DNA of 64,000 nucleotides from Whalleya microplaca (Eukaryota > Ascomycota > Sordariomycetes > Xylariales > Xylariaceae), in the NCBI GenBank assembly GCA_022497155.1, contig MU385764.1, positions 125,427 to 189,426 on the forward strand. Reading direction: 5' to 3'. Shown here piece by piece: positions 46,407-58,953 of the stretch. The position numbers and the translations under genes were made by a program. Position 1 is the first letter of the stretch; each line of letters starts with the position of its first letter. The notes under the pieces are model-generated. The model saw only the letters and a program-made list of their open reading frames with translations. It did no database searches and was not told the origin of the DNA.

Positions 46407-48324
46407 GAGGGGTGCGGCGGCCTGTTATCGGCAGCGAACGCTCAACGCAGAATGCGCGAAAGTGCCTGCTGGATATTCGAACTTGGGGTCCTAGAATGGA
46501 TGATGAGAACGACCATGGAGGCGTTGGAAGGATAATTGTCGGTACGATACCAATTGAATGTGAATGGCTATAATCGGGATACACGGTACTCGGTCGAGAT
46601 TCGGTCGAGGCTCTGCCCATCAGCTAACCCTTGTCTGCTTGTTTGGCACGAGGGTAGGAAGTCAGGCTAAGATCCTGACTTAAAATATTAAGTCTCCAAG
46701 ATGGTACAAGTCCAAAGATCAACGCGGTACCCGGGCTAGCGGCAGTCGGGCCGTAAATAATGAGAATACCGAGCTCTAGTGAGACTGGGACTATTCCCTC
46801 AAGTGCGGCAGAAGCAGCCTTCTTTAACGGCGCTCAGAATAGATAAGCATGCGAGGGTATGCAGATGGTGACTTGGCAGCTAAGGTGACTTCGGGAAACA
46901 AGGCGAAGATAATTAGTTTCGATGCTACTTTAGACTCATGACGTTGGCCGCGGCGATGGCACCGGCAGGGGGGGTGTCAAGTTGTGTGGTCGCGATAGTC
47001 GAAATTCGCGATGGGAGATGGCGAATTTTTTTCGACGAATAGGTTGGCGGCGCTGATTGACGTTCGACGACCGCGGTGAGGGGTTGATATTTCGTGAGCG
47101 TTTACCCATGTGCAACCCTTGCAGGGAGCCAGGACGCAAGGTAGACAGATAAATTAGAAATCATATCCTGAATACTGTCTACCCCTGGTCTTTCTTATAC
47201 AGGGATTAAACGGGATAACGTGCTGGGCTGGGTTGCAGCAATCTAATAAAGTTCCCGTTCCATCGATCTATGCAATTGTTTCGATATTTTGGTCATGATG
47301 ATCGATTAGTTGTGAGATGTTCGTGGTTCCTCATAGAAGATCCACTGGGTTCGACTATGGCTGGTAGCTAAACGGGTGGACTGACTTAACGTTTTACATG
47401 GATCTTTGCAGCTGTGAAGGCTACTAGTAACGTAGCAGCAAGCTTACTCACTTTACTGGCTGTTCAAGAGCAAGACATAATCAGGTAAAATGCCCCGAAG
47501 TGGCAATATGTTATAGCTGGCAACCCCCGGTAGAAGACTAGAGAGTACATGACTTAATCCGCGTTATACAAGACCGAAAGCCTGGAATCCCAATTGTCAT
47601 TACTTTCACTCGAGTCAGGTCACTCTGGCCAGGCTTCAACCTGACAGAGCTGGACTCGTATCTTTATGAATGCGAAAAGAAGGACTGGTAACTAGAAAGC
47701 GGCGGAGGACGACAGAGGAAAGTGAGCTATCATTTTTGATAACGTAGATGATCTGTTTATGTGTGAGACATGCCTCTCTCTTGGCTGAGAGAAAAAAAGA
47801 TGGGTGAAATGAATAGAATCCAGGCAGAATCTAGGCGTGGTTTTTTCAGCTAGCAATGGGCTTTAGCCCCCCAGCTCATAGTCCATCGAATATTGAATAT
47901 CCCGTGTTGCACAGACTAACGGGTAACGGCATGCACGTCTGGACTATTCTGTTCATCATTGATTATTTTCCTAGGATTGTTTCTGATCCTTCATCAAAGC
48001 TCATCGCTAGACAGCGCCTTTCATATTACCAGGGTCGTACGTGTTGCCAATGGTAGTTAGACTTAGCCTGGTTGCACAACATCCTTCCATCTTTACATGG
48101 TGTCTAATTATTATTGCTCCGAGTCAAAACGCCGTAACCTTGTCCAACCTCTCTCTTTGTACGTTCACATGTACCCGAGCGATGCGATGTTAAGGTCTTA
48201 CGAGGAGTAAATAATGCGGTGACTATGCTATCTTCGCAATGGCTCTTAGGTTTCAAATAGGATTATCATATGTGGGAAGGAAGGGCATAATAGTATGCAT
48301 ACTGTTAATCATCACTTACACACT

Positions 48325-48516
48325 CTACTGAAAATCCAACTTCATATCGTCGCTAAGGCAATGATTACAGAACCTAGGATTCGGCATGTTGCTATTTCTG
48401 TGCAAGAAACGGCATCCTGTTGTCCATACGGATGACTTCCATTCAGGCTTGGTTTTCAGCGGCTCGGAACTACAGGGTGGACAGATTACGCTGCTAAACG
48501 CCGTCGTATCGGACAT
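48325..48516 (-). CDS. Short Cys-rich open frame, uncertain
   Basis: 63 codons with two CXXC pairs (ICPPCSSEP near the start, FCNHCLSDD near the end) and an internal GCRFLHR, a spacing that could form a small zinc ribbon. It stands alone in a gene-poor region with no domain match known to me. It may be chance or a relic. Confidence 0.2.
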   Translation of the reverse strand: MSDTTAFSSVICPPCSSEPLKTKPEWKSSVWTTGCRFLHRNSNMPNPRFCNHCLSDDMKLDFQ

Positions 48517-49619
48517 TTTAAGGAGTCAGTAGGACTTTGACGATGCTGATTTGCAGAAATAATTCATTGAGAACTGCACGTGCAGATGAAACTGTAACGA
48601 AGATGCTTGGAGGGCCTGCATAGCGGGCTTAGTCGATGCAAAGTCTGGGGCACATCGCATATCTATCGATGGAATATTGAGAGTGAGGTTTTATGAGGAT
48701 TGCCCTAATTGTTGTTTTCCTCCCCTAGTAATAGGGGGTGCTCTTCTGCATTAGCTAGCCTAGGTCGACAACGCGTGGCCGGTGTTTTCTTCGCTTCGAT
48801 ACCAACCAAGCATGCTATCCACAAGAGACATCGAGGATCTCATATCCAATAATCAACGAGATAATTATCAGATGTTTACAATACCTAGTCAGAATCAGTT
48901 GGTATATTGAGCTCACCACAGTGTTTTGTAAACAATAGACTATACCAAACGATACCTACCTCGTTAATAGCCAGTTGAACCGGTCCATATCTGAGTACAA
49001 GCTTTCTACGCAAATCAGTTAGGCCAATAGTCAACTTGTGTGCTACAGAACAACGATCTCCATTTATCAGCTGGCCAAGTAAGCAGGTCCGTACGACTAA
49101 AGTTGTGACCTACTACAACAAACGACACGAGGATGGGATAGTATCTCTGAAAAGGGTGTTGAATATCACGACAAGCTTGCTACTGCATACGCAACACTAC
49201 TTCGAGTTCAATATGTGCCTATTTAGAAGCATAAACGATCAGCCAAGCTGTAAAGGCCTTCCGATATCAATATGGGATGCTAAGCATCGTAGGTTGACCA
49301 TCCGCTTCATAGGTCTGGCCGATTCGATGATGGTTAAGGGGTAAACATATCCGAGGGTACCCTTGACATATATATGCTTAGCGATATCGCGATTTCTGCA
49401 ATGGAATGCAAGAGTAGAGTATGAATATAAGGACCTATATAGTTCTATAATAATATAACCGTGCTAGCATCCAAGTACGTACTCGGCGACATCAAGTTCA
49501 TCTCTACCACCTTCGGCATCGGTCCACCCCAACCAGCTTAGAGCCTTCCGCACAGGGTTTGAACCTGCAGGCACCGCATCTACATCATAACTGCATGATC
49601 ATCGAAGGCGTCTAATCGA

Positions 49620-49745
49620 CAGACGGGAGTGCTTATGAAGTGGATGATTGGCCATTAGAACATCAGCGCTAGCCACCTCTACAATATTGGCAGCTAGGTT
49701 GAGTGCATTAAGTGACCCCCATTGATCCACCGTATTCCTCATCAA
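49620..49745 (-). pseudogene. Possible relic of an NLR/HeLo-type N-terminus
   Basis: The minus-strand frame reads DQWGSLNALNLAANIVEVAS. This is close to the common leader of fungal STAND/NLR and HeLo proteins (MDPxSALxLAANIVQxx). After about 40 residues it stops, and no downstream NACHT motif was found. Confidence 0.2.
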
Positions 49746-51120
49746 CGTGCAATAGAATTCTTTGATGTGACTCCTTCCTCTCACCGGCTTCGAACTAAGA
49801 AGGTAGTTGAGACGACCAGTTGCCATAGCCGCCAGCAATAGAGAAACCGGGAGAAACTGAAGGTGACATCTCTAACGATGCTGCCTCCATTGTGACTATC
49901 TTTCTGTATCCTACCGTAGTGACAAGAGCCATGGTAGCCAGTTCGAAGGCCATCCTGCGACCATCCAAAGCCATTGTAGTCATTTCCATGTCTGCAAGTA
50001 GTAGTAACGACATGGGTTTCTCTCCCTCAAGGTTATTACTCGTTGATAGAGATGATGGATCCACCTAATGTCTTCGTATCTACTGGCCGTAGAAGTAAGA
50101 AGCAAAGCCAGCATGAAATTTCTGGTATATCCCTCAGCTAAAGTATACGCAGTCGCATGGCGCATATGCTGTGAGCTGTCGGCTCCGCCAGCATGATTCT
50201 GAGTCAAGGTAGCCACTTAACATTGATGTAGCCTTAACCGTCAGCTCGCCGAAGTCTGCGTAATTCATGAAAAAATGTGGCCGTTCTTTTAGAACTTCCA
50301 TATCTTAGACATTTGCTTAATAGTTACTTCGAGATAGACCAAGACATATTTCACGTATACAGTAGCGGGGAAGACCAAGAGGCTTGCTTTCAGTCTTCAC
50401 TCTGGCATATCCTGTCTATCATAGAAAGCCTCCGACTGGGTAGATATCTGTACTGCTGGAATCAAAAGGCCGACTCATACTTTCCTTACGCGTTTCCCCA
50501 TCCGCGGACAAGCCGCCCCCCTTATTGCTTCCCATGCTTGCGCCCCTCGCCCCCAAATTTTTATTCTTGGAGAACAGCTCGTGTAGATTCCACTACGGTA
50601 TGAAAAGCCGAAATAGTTTCTAGATTCGTCAGCCCCTTATCAGAGCCTCAATCCCCGAACGCTAGAAGCATGACCCAGAACCAATGGATGAACCATCGCA
50701 CAATAGATGTGGTCGCCGTCCTGATTCATTTCCCATGCGTCAGTCATATCACCCGCATATGATGAGGTTCCAAATGCATGAAGAGGCCTCTTCTACCTCG
50801 GGTTGTCTCCTTCCGAGCCTTGAGGGGATTTATGAATTCCTTCATTGGTCTCTGCAATTCTGATGAGCATGTTTGTCACTTCTCCGAGCATACAATGACA
50901 AGAGCATTGGGGTGCTGACATATAAGATGCTTAAAAGAGCTTCAAGAACGTAGAGAATCGTCGTGGGAATGGTATTCGCTAGTCTCCCTCTCATGTAGTT
51001 ACTAAACACCATGGTCAGTCGAACTCAGGTGGTAGCTACAACCCTAGTAAGAGAATCAGCAAAGAGGGAATGGCAGAAAGACTTGGCAACATTCCAACAA
51101 ATTGAAAACGAATCAAGGAG

Positions 51121-52057
51121 CTAACCTAGACCAATCTTTTCTGCAGTTGGCATCTGTAGCTGAAATATGACGTATATTGGTAATCCCATTATAGTAACGT
51201 CAGAGGTAATGTTCATAATCACCAGTGTGGTGTAGACCACGAACACGTTGCCGCGGCGACCCTCTGATCCATCCAGGTCCCACTGGAATACAATGTTACT
51301 GGAGAATATCATACCAAACGACATGGCTAAGGCCCAAGTCGTGACGATGGCAAGCACCACATAAGTGGTATGAATGAATTGTGCGGCCGTCAAGAATCTA
51401 AGACAGAAACAAGCAACGATCCAGTAGATAATGACAAGCCCATTGAGAGAAAGTATCTGGAAGTCGAAGATGGGCTATTTCATAAGAACTATGCGCATTG
51501 CAAGATCAAAAATATAAGTGCTTTCGGGTCAGGATTGGCTTGCCTTGGGAATAAGCGGAGGTCTGTTCAGAAATTTATCGAAGTTATCATATTAGCAAAT
51601 TGGGCGTGTCTAGAAAGGCTGGTAGCAGACTCAGGGATACGATTTAAAGAGACTCATATCCATAAGCTATAATGTTGGTGCTGAAAAATCCAAACGCGCG
51701 TTGTGATGCTATGGCAAAATTGACAACATGTCGTATACCGTGTTGATCCTACACATTAGATCCAACGAATTATTAGTCTCGCTTCTCATATGTCTCTCAG
51801 TGGCATCGCACTTACAGTTTCATTGAACAGTTAAACCGATGATGGCCATTGCCTAGGATCAATATCAACCAGACGACTGGCCGTATCGAATCAGCAGATA
51901 ACAGCAGGAACACATACGGTTGCAAGCAACACCAGGACATCGCTCCAGCACAATCCAGCCCCAAGGACCCATTCAGACTGCGTAGGCTAGTCACCGCCAC
52001 GCCCAGGAATATGGGAGCCCTGTTGATTATGAGAGCCCGATGTACCTCAGCTGGCAT
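51121..52057 (-). pseudogene. Degraded fungal rhodopsin-domain (PTH11/SAT4-type) integral membrane protein
   Basis: The first exon starts at ATG 52057 with MPAEVHRALIINRAPIFLGV, a typical N-terminus of the family. The expected second-helix text (SDVLVLLATVCVPAVIC) appears only in another frame, so a frameshift is implied. A later segment at 51121-51470 has family features: LVIIYWIVACFCLRF, then VVLAIVTTWALAMSFGMIF, VFQWDL, and MNITSDVTIMGLPIYVIFQL followed by PTAEKIGLG. It lacks the Cys-containing extracellular loop found in intact members, and a stop lies just upstream. Members are seven-helix proteins, some acting as surface sensors in plant pathogens; this copy is unlikely to work. Confidence 0.5.
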
Positions 52058-53445
52058 GAGGAACAGGCAATGATATTGAGTGTTACGGTGACTGGTGGTT
52101 TGCAAAACAAAGTTTGGAGCAGGACTATCTAGCCACAAGTCTATGCTAGAAAGACTTCCCAAGATGTATTGATATTTGCCGACGGTTACTTGAACTCAAA
52201 TATCATAAGCCACCTTGGAAGTCACCTAGTGGTACAGAGTAATAATAGTTATTAAAATCGATCTAGATGAATAGCTTACAATCTTCCCTGAAGATCTCAA
52301 TCCTAGCTCTATGCACGTAGGCTAAATTGAAATTAGAATCTTAACAGTTACGCCGCCTCTAATTAAGCAGTCACCTCGGAATGCTCTGAAACGGCATTGC
52401 GAAAGTGAAAAATCTCCTACATGTTCAAGCTAGTCCGATCGCATAATTATCTAAATGGCGGTTTCGAGGGACAGGGGTCCTGAGATAGTTGAACGGTCCC
52501 TAGCTAATACTAATAGGATGGCACAGAAACAGAGGGCGCGCCCCAAAAAATGGCTTTAATGACTACCATCATACCATTCTAAATCAACAGTCGTAGTTTA
52601 TTTGCTTTTGTCCGTATTTGAAGGCATTGGGCGAAAGCTCTGAAGATGTGTGGATTGAATGTAGAAGAGACAGACAAGGGCTAGGCTGCGAGGAGTCCTT
52701 ATTATTCTCTTCTTGGCCTTCGTATCTACATCCTCCAATTGCGCAACTGCTCAATAAAGCGTTATCTTCAAAAGTAAGAATGGCAGTCTTCACCGCTTCG
52801 GAGATTACCCGGACGGGGTCAAACTGGCTATAGACGGGAAGTGCAGGTTAAGCAAGCTAGACCTGCTCAGCTTTAAGCTTAGAAACGCCACGGGCTGTAG
52901 TCGAAATAAGAGCTCTCCAACATCCTATGTCATTCGTAGATGACATCTATTCTAATATTCCGCCATTCCTGAATACAATACATACCTCAAGTCGTTGTTG
53001 TGGTACGATGTATATGACCGAGTCATATACACCCATAGTCATAAACTTCCAGCTCCTCCGGGCCATTCTAATCGGTCCTTGATCGCACTGCTTGATATAT
53101 TGGCATTTATAACCCATCATCTTGCAATGTCAGTAATTAGTCTATATGCCTTCATGTAGAACATTCGGGGGGTTAGCTGGTGCCGTTGCAAACAAATCAT
53201 ACTTCTACTTGGAGGGCGCTTACCTGGGACGCTCTGACGACTGATACTCCATGTCTTATGATGCTGAACGAAAGAAGAAGCCCCGAGAGCCGGCGTTATC
53301 CCCATTGGTCGACTGCATTCTGTTTCCAAAGTTAGGTAGAGCCACCCTGTTGGAAAGTTTCTATAAGGTGTCATTCTCCTCGCGTTGAGTTCCCAGTCGG
53401 ACTTCTCCTCGTCTCTAGTAATCCATCAAGTCAGATATAGTCAAT

Positions 53446-55484
53446 ATGGACACGAAAGGTCTTCAAACAGAACCTTACACCTTCAGTGTCTCTCTCTTCA
53501 CGACTACGAATTTCATTCGCCTCGTAGGTTGTTGGCTCGTCTATCGTGTGGTCCTCAATCTCTACAATTTGTCGCCATTCCATCCACTCTACAGGTTTCC
53601 TGGGCCTCGACTGGCAGCATGTTCGTATCTGTATGAATTCTGGTTCGATTTTATCCTCCATGGAAGATACACTCACGAAATTAAGAAAATGCACAAGAAA
53701 TATGGTAAACTATCTTTTCGTGAACGTCGTTCGGTCGATACCTTTGCGTCTGTCTATTCCTTTTATGTCTCGATGACCTATCTCCCCTGACTGTTGACGA
53801 CACGGTATGGATGGTGAATTTAGCAGAGTATCTAATAGTCCTACTGGAATTGGAATTAGCTGTGTTAATGCCCTTGCTAAGCTCTTCTTGATGTCTTAAG
53901 CGTGTGGATATATTTAACAGGGTTACCAGGGCCCATTGTGCGAATCAATCCAGAGGAACTCCATTGTGATGACCCTGACTTCACCGACGAAATATATGCA
54001 GGCTCAGGCCGTGTTCGAGATAAGCAACAGCATTATCTTAATACGGTTCATGGGCCGCTCGCAAGCTCTTCGTTCGCCACGGTTTCGCACGAGACGCACC
54101 GTATACGACGAAGTGCTGTCAATAAGTTCTTCTCACGAGCTCAAATGATGAAGCTCGAGCCAGAGATCCACGATCTGGCTCAGCAGCTCTGTGACAAGAT
54201 TTTGCGTTGGAACAAGGAACCACTGAATATGATTGACGTGTTTAACTGTTTTACAGCTGATACAATCTCGCAGTACGCATACGGTGAGCCATTGGGCTTC
54301 CTAGCACAACCGGCGTGGACCCCTAACTTAAAAAAAGCCTTTGAAGCCTTAGCGAGCTCGAGGTACGTGAAGTCTTGAAAATTGCTGTTTCCTAAACCAT
54401 CTCTGTGATTCTCATCATCGATAAGCCACCATGTCCGGGCAGGATCCCAAGTTACACAAAGCATTTTTTGACAGAGTAGACAACATATGTTAACTCTAAT
54501 ATCATAGTTATCTGTTTAAATTTCTGCCTGTGGCAAGGATGCTGATTCATCTTGCTCCCTCTCTTGCGAGGTACATGCCGGGAGATGTGAGTGTGCTCAC
54601 AAAAGAGATGACCGAGAACATACCTGGGCACATTAACCGAGCCATCCAAGGTCGGAGTGTTGGGAGGATCTTTTCGGGTCTCATTGATTCCCCCCTACCA
54701 GATTCTGAGAAGACACTCTATCGCCTTTCTGGCGAAGGCATCTCTCTTATGCTGGGTGGTACAGAGACAACTGCTGTGAGTACATCATACTACAGCCTCT
54801 GACGATACAGTGTTGCTAATTCTACCACCAGTGGACGCTCACGATTATCACTTACTACCTACTCACACAGAAGTCCACACGTGATCGCCTGATGGAGGAC
54901 CTGAAGGACGTTGACCCTAAGAAGCTTTCTTGGACTTCTCTCGAGAGGCGTCCTTATTTATACGCTGTCATCCAAGAGGCCCTACGTTTATCATACGGTG
55001 TATCAGGGAGAACGCCTAGAATCGCCCGAGAAGAGAACCTGCTCTATCGAAAGGGAAAGTTTGAGTACCTTGTTCCGAAGGGTACTCCGATTGGCATGAG
55101 TGTGGCTATCATGCACCATAATGAAGACAGCTTCCCCAGGTCAGAAGAGTACATTCCAGAGCGATGGCTAGATAAACAAGGGGGTAAGAATTACAACCTG
55201 GAGAAGTTCCTAATGTCATTCAACCGAGGGAGCCGGCAATGCTTGGGAATGAAGTAAGCTGCTGACCGCTCCGTTTCCTCTAATACTCCACGGTCACTAA
55301 TTATTATGGCTGGAAAAGCCTTGCTCAGTGTGAACTTTACTTAGTCACGACTGCTCTCGCTTTGCGAGTGCTTCCGAGGATGCAACTGTACGAAACAACC
55401 GCGGACGACCTCAGATACGACCATGATCTCTTTACGCCGCAGGTGAAGAAGGGATCGAAGGGTGTTAGAGTTACAGTGTCGTGA
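53446..55484 (+). CDS. Cytochrome P450 (CYP58-like, related to trichodiene oxygenase family)
   Basis: Exons 53446-53704, 53930-54362, 54508-54775, 54832-55253 and 55319-55484 join in phase to 515 residues, a normal length. There is an N-terminal membrane anchor (VGCWLVYRVVLNLY), a Pro-rich hinge (FHPLYRFPGPRLAA) and a KKYGPIVRINPEEL motif. The I-helix oxygen-binding motif is GGTETTA, the K-helix ExxR is EALR, PERW is present, and the haem loop is FNRGSRQCLG. Intron 1 (225 nt) has two in-frame acceptors nine bases apart (53920 and 53929); the second gives the canonical YGPIVRINP. The sequence resembles the trichodiene-oxygenase-like CYP58 group by recall only. It is ER-bound and probably oxidises a secondary metabolite. 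It stands alone in a gene-poor region, with no terpene synthase, PKS or NRPS in the window. Confidence 0.9.
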
Positions 55485-58400
55485 AAAATGAGATTGGTAA
55501 CGTGTGCCCATGGTCGCCGTCTGATCGCCGTTCGCTCGGTGGCAGCGGCTGGAACGGTTTGCCGAGGTTTAGTTAGTGGTGATTGTGTCATGCCCAAAGC
55601 TAAACTAATGTCAGCCCGGTATTCAGCTGCCAGCCCGATTTAGAAAGAAAGACTGCAGGATATAGGTGAAAAGAGATCTTAACTTAAGATCGCATGGGGT
55701 CATGGTGCCCGCCCAAATCAGCTGTCGGATTGAATATGGGAAGTGCTGGATCGAATCTAGCCGTGACGTGAACGTGCAATTTCCCTCACACCCCCTTTTT
55801 AGCCCCCTTTGACATACGAAAAAAAATATACTCTCGTTCGCCAACTATCCCGACGCAGAATTATGACTCGCATGAGCATATTTGTAAGGACTGATGTTCA
55901 ACTGCAATTCATTAGACAACTATAACTAGGCGTCGCAATCTATAGCGCTCAATTGGGATAACGGAGCATCTTGCAACTACACCTTCCTTATCATTTAACA
56001 ATGATGTAGGTAATTTAAGTGCATGCTTTTGTCATTGACTACTCGCTGGTAGACGACAAATACAATATGATGAATCTAAAGCAAGTGCTTACCTTGTGAG
56101 CATAGACGCGGTATTGTTTCAGCTTTCATGATTCTATTTTAAGTGCCCCCTCATATATTACATTTCCATTTCGTATGAGGTCGACCGAAAGTTTCGAGCC
56201 TCGCGGGTCTGGGGGCCACGTTGAAATTGGCCAATGAGCGGCAGATTGCTTTCGTTGCAACACAACTGCGGCTAGTACACGACCACCCGCGAAGCCACTG
56301 CGGCTCTGTATCACTCTGTGCTTCGGGCCTTCACGATGTTGCTAGTTTGTAACATCTGAGCTGTTTATCTGTCTACTAACAATGGTTCATCGATGTTTCA
56401 GGCCGACACAGGCAGTGGCAAAACGCCCTCTTATCTCAACAGGAAACTCCCTGCTCCCTATCAATTCCATACTCTTGGTGCCTGAGTGGGTATGACTGAT
56501 CAGCAATCTAGACTAAGCTGACTCCGAATTAATTAGTTGAGGATTGGCGATGAGTTGTACGCGTCGCCGTTTTCGGCATCTCCTTTTCCCCCACCAAGCT
56601 CTGACTAGCCGATCGGCTTGGGATGATCGCTGTCAATCAGGGTCCATCCATCATCTATTGACCAACAACAGTTATTACAGTATATCCATGCTAGGACAGC
56701 CATAACTCCTTCTATCTGTTCTAATAAGACTTATCTCGAAGGCTATGCGTCTCGAGCCAGAGCAAACAATTACCGAATAGTTATTTAGTAGCATCGCATA
56801 ATGTTGCCGTCGTCCCAGGCAGGTCTTGGACGTGGTATATATAACAAGATTGGTTCAGAGCCAGTATGCGTGCGTCGCCTTGCTGCATTATATAGTTACA
56901 GCATCGTGGCCTGCGTGGATCAATTCAATGGGCCGTCGTCGTAGTACAGCAGGCTCCGTGTGATTCGTAGAATCGGCGGACTGAGGGTTACCTCGAAGGA
57001 ATTGAGTATCCTTGTTCCCGACAAGACGGAAGTCCCGCTGTTGTTCAAGATGGAAAAAGTCTGGGGTTGGCCTGTGTTACTGCGCCTCGGCGCTTGAGTC
57101 GTGGAAGCGCGGACGCCTGTGCTGGAGCCACGAACGTCGCATCGTGGACGTTCTTTTGCTTCTACAACGAATCGAAAGGGGTATATATAAATCCTAGCAT
57201 GTTTATCAATGCTCGCTTTCGGTTGTGGTACCATGGCATTGCTTTTCTGATGTGCGTTCGTCCATGTGCAGAGGTCGTCAACTTACATGGCCCGAGATGA
57301 TTGGCTTGCCGTGCCGTTTATACATCTGTTATCTGCACCACACGGAGGAACTTGACTTCTTGATTTGCACTTCTCGTGCTGATGAAGTATAAAGAAGAAA
57401 ACACGCATGTTATGAATCAGTTGCTTGCGCCTCACGCATTGTACTATCCGTTCCCGGCAAAACTACCAACACGAGAAGCCGGCATTGTTGGTGCGACCTA
57501 GTTCGCCAGGCAGGAAAGATGTCGCGATAGCGGTACCTAGGATGATGTGCAGGACTTTACCGGATCACCCGACCTTTGCCTGCCAGCCTGCCTAGCGAAT
57601 ACCTAGGTAGTGGTGGGGGGGCCATGACTCCTGCGAGTAAGCAAGGCTCTCGAATAACCAGCGAACTACAGTTGTATGTTACTTGCATTTATTGTTCTGG
57701 CTCTCGGCCGACTTGTTGAATGGGGCAACCCGAAGCAGGCTGAGCAACTTGCAAGTGATACAAACGGGACAACTGATTATTGTTGCTACTCCATCAGTCC
57801 ATCCGCCGGCCGTAGTCAGCTTGTCCATCCAGATTATGGATAGTGGTAGGTCGATTGCTTTCATACATGTATGCCTACATATGTCGTGTGTCTATTCAGC
57901 ACAAAGATCCTGATTACTTGGAGTATTTCTAATATATCAATACGTACATATACATATACATTACGCAGTACTAGGTCCTGAGTACAGTGAGTAGCGCGCT
58001 GACAGGCTGACTACCACTGGTGGCAGCGGTGGCGGATGGTTGGTTCGCAACCCGTCTGGATCTACCGGATGGATCCCTGGAAAAAAGGACCCTGGATTTG
58101 AGATTCTTATTATTAGTGGCTGTCTGTTCTCGCCGTGATCACTCCACCGTCCCACTTAGAGGCACTCATGATTCCCTCCCCCAACGAGACACCACGTTTT
58201 CTTTGACGCTAGTATGTAGAACCGACCCCGTTAAATAATCTAGTATTGTACCCGTGCAGGCTGCAGCTCACGTCGCTCGCAAGTGCGGTGAGCTGCCCGG
58301 GTCTCGAGACCCTTGTCAGCCCTTGGCCTCTTGACGAACCTTGCCCTGACCAACAAGCCAGGCTAGCCCCAGTCCTATCTCGCATTGCCCATTCAACTAA

Positions 58401-58953
58401 TAGCGATTCGACTAGGTAGCTACCCAGGATGGTATTTCCCCACGTCAGGAGAATTGCGCGAGATGCGCCTTGTTCATCTCGTGCAGTGTGTGTCACCCAA
58501 TTGTGGCCAATAGATGGAGATCCGGCGGCCGGGCTTGCATGTTCGAGGCTCTTATGTCTGCAGGCTATCTGCCCTCTGCTTTATTGTCGGTGAGTGGGCT
58601 GGCGTATTCTTATTTCTACATTTCTTCCGCTTTTTATCATTGTCTTCAACCTGTCAGAGCTCGGGAGGTAGCCCTTTATTGAACTAGTATACGAAGGAGT
58701 CTTTCTTAGCCTGTTGAAGCATCTAGCTGGCGTTGGGCGCTGTTCTGAGTTCTACTATCCTCACCGACATATTAGAGATTACTCGTCATTGTAAGTGCCC
58801 AGCGTCCTTTGTAAGATGAATTTCAGATCTTGGAAACTCTCAGCTAACACTTCTAAAGCAATTTTCAGCAAAACTTAAAGCCCTTAGGGCCATAAAAATA
58901 CTTAAACACAGTTTGAAACAGCCGTTAAACCAACCAAATTACGAGAATCCATC
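55485..58953. other. Gene-poor region of 3.5 kb, no gene supported
   Basis: Many short frames on both strands have no recognisable content. TACCTAGG-type motifs occur near 57534 and 57599. No repeats or transposon ends were identified by eye. Confidence 0.55.

Larger units (their letters stand above)
46407..53445. other. Gene-poor 7-kb region with decayed sequences
   Basis: No intact gene was found between the Zn2Cys6 regulator and the P450. A degraded rhodopsin-domain gene (51121-52057 minus) and a short NLR/HeLo-leader-like frame (about 49620-49740 minus) are present. A 63-codon Cys-containing frame lies at 48325-48516 minus. Frames at 49795-50216 minus look partly protein-like but match nothing I know. 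Base composition is moderately AT-rich without extreme C-to-T bias. Confidence 0.5.

Noticed and set aside
49543..49609. tRNA-like hairpin on the minus strand: good T-arm (GCAGG-TTCAAAC-CCTGT) and a six-pair closing stem
   Set aside because: Only 67 nt, with no acceptable D-arm or anticodon arm. At most a decayed tRNA.
44326..55484. Secondary-metabolite cluster made of the Zn2Cys6 regulator and the P450
   Set aside because: No backbone synthase is present, the genes are 7 kb apart, and decayed sequence lies between them.
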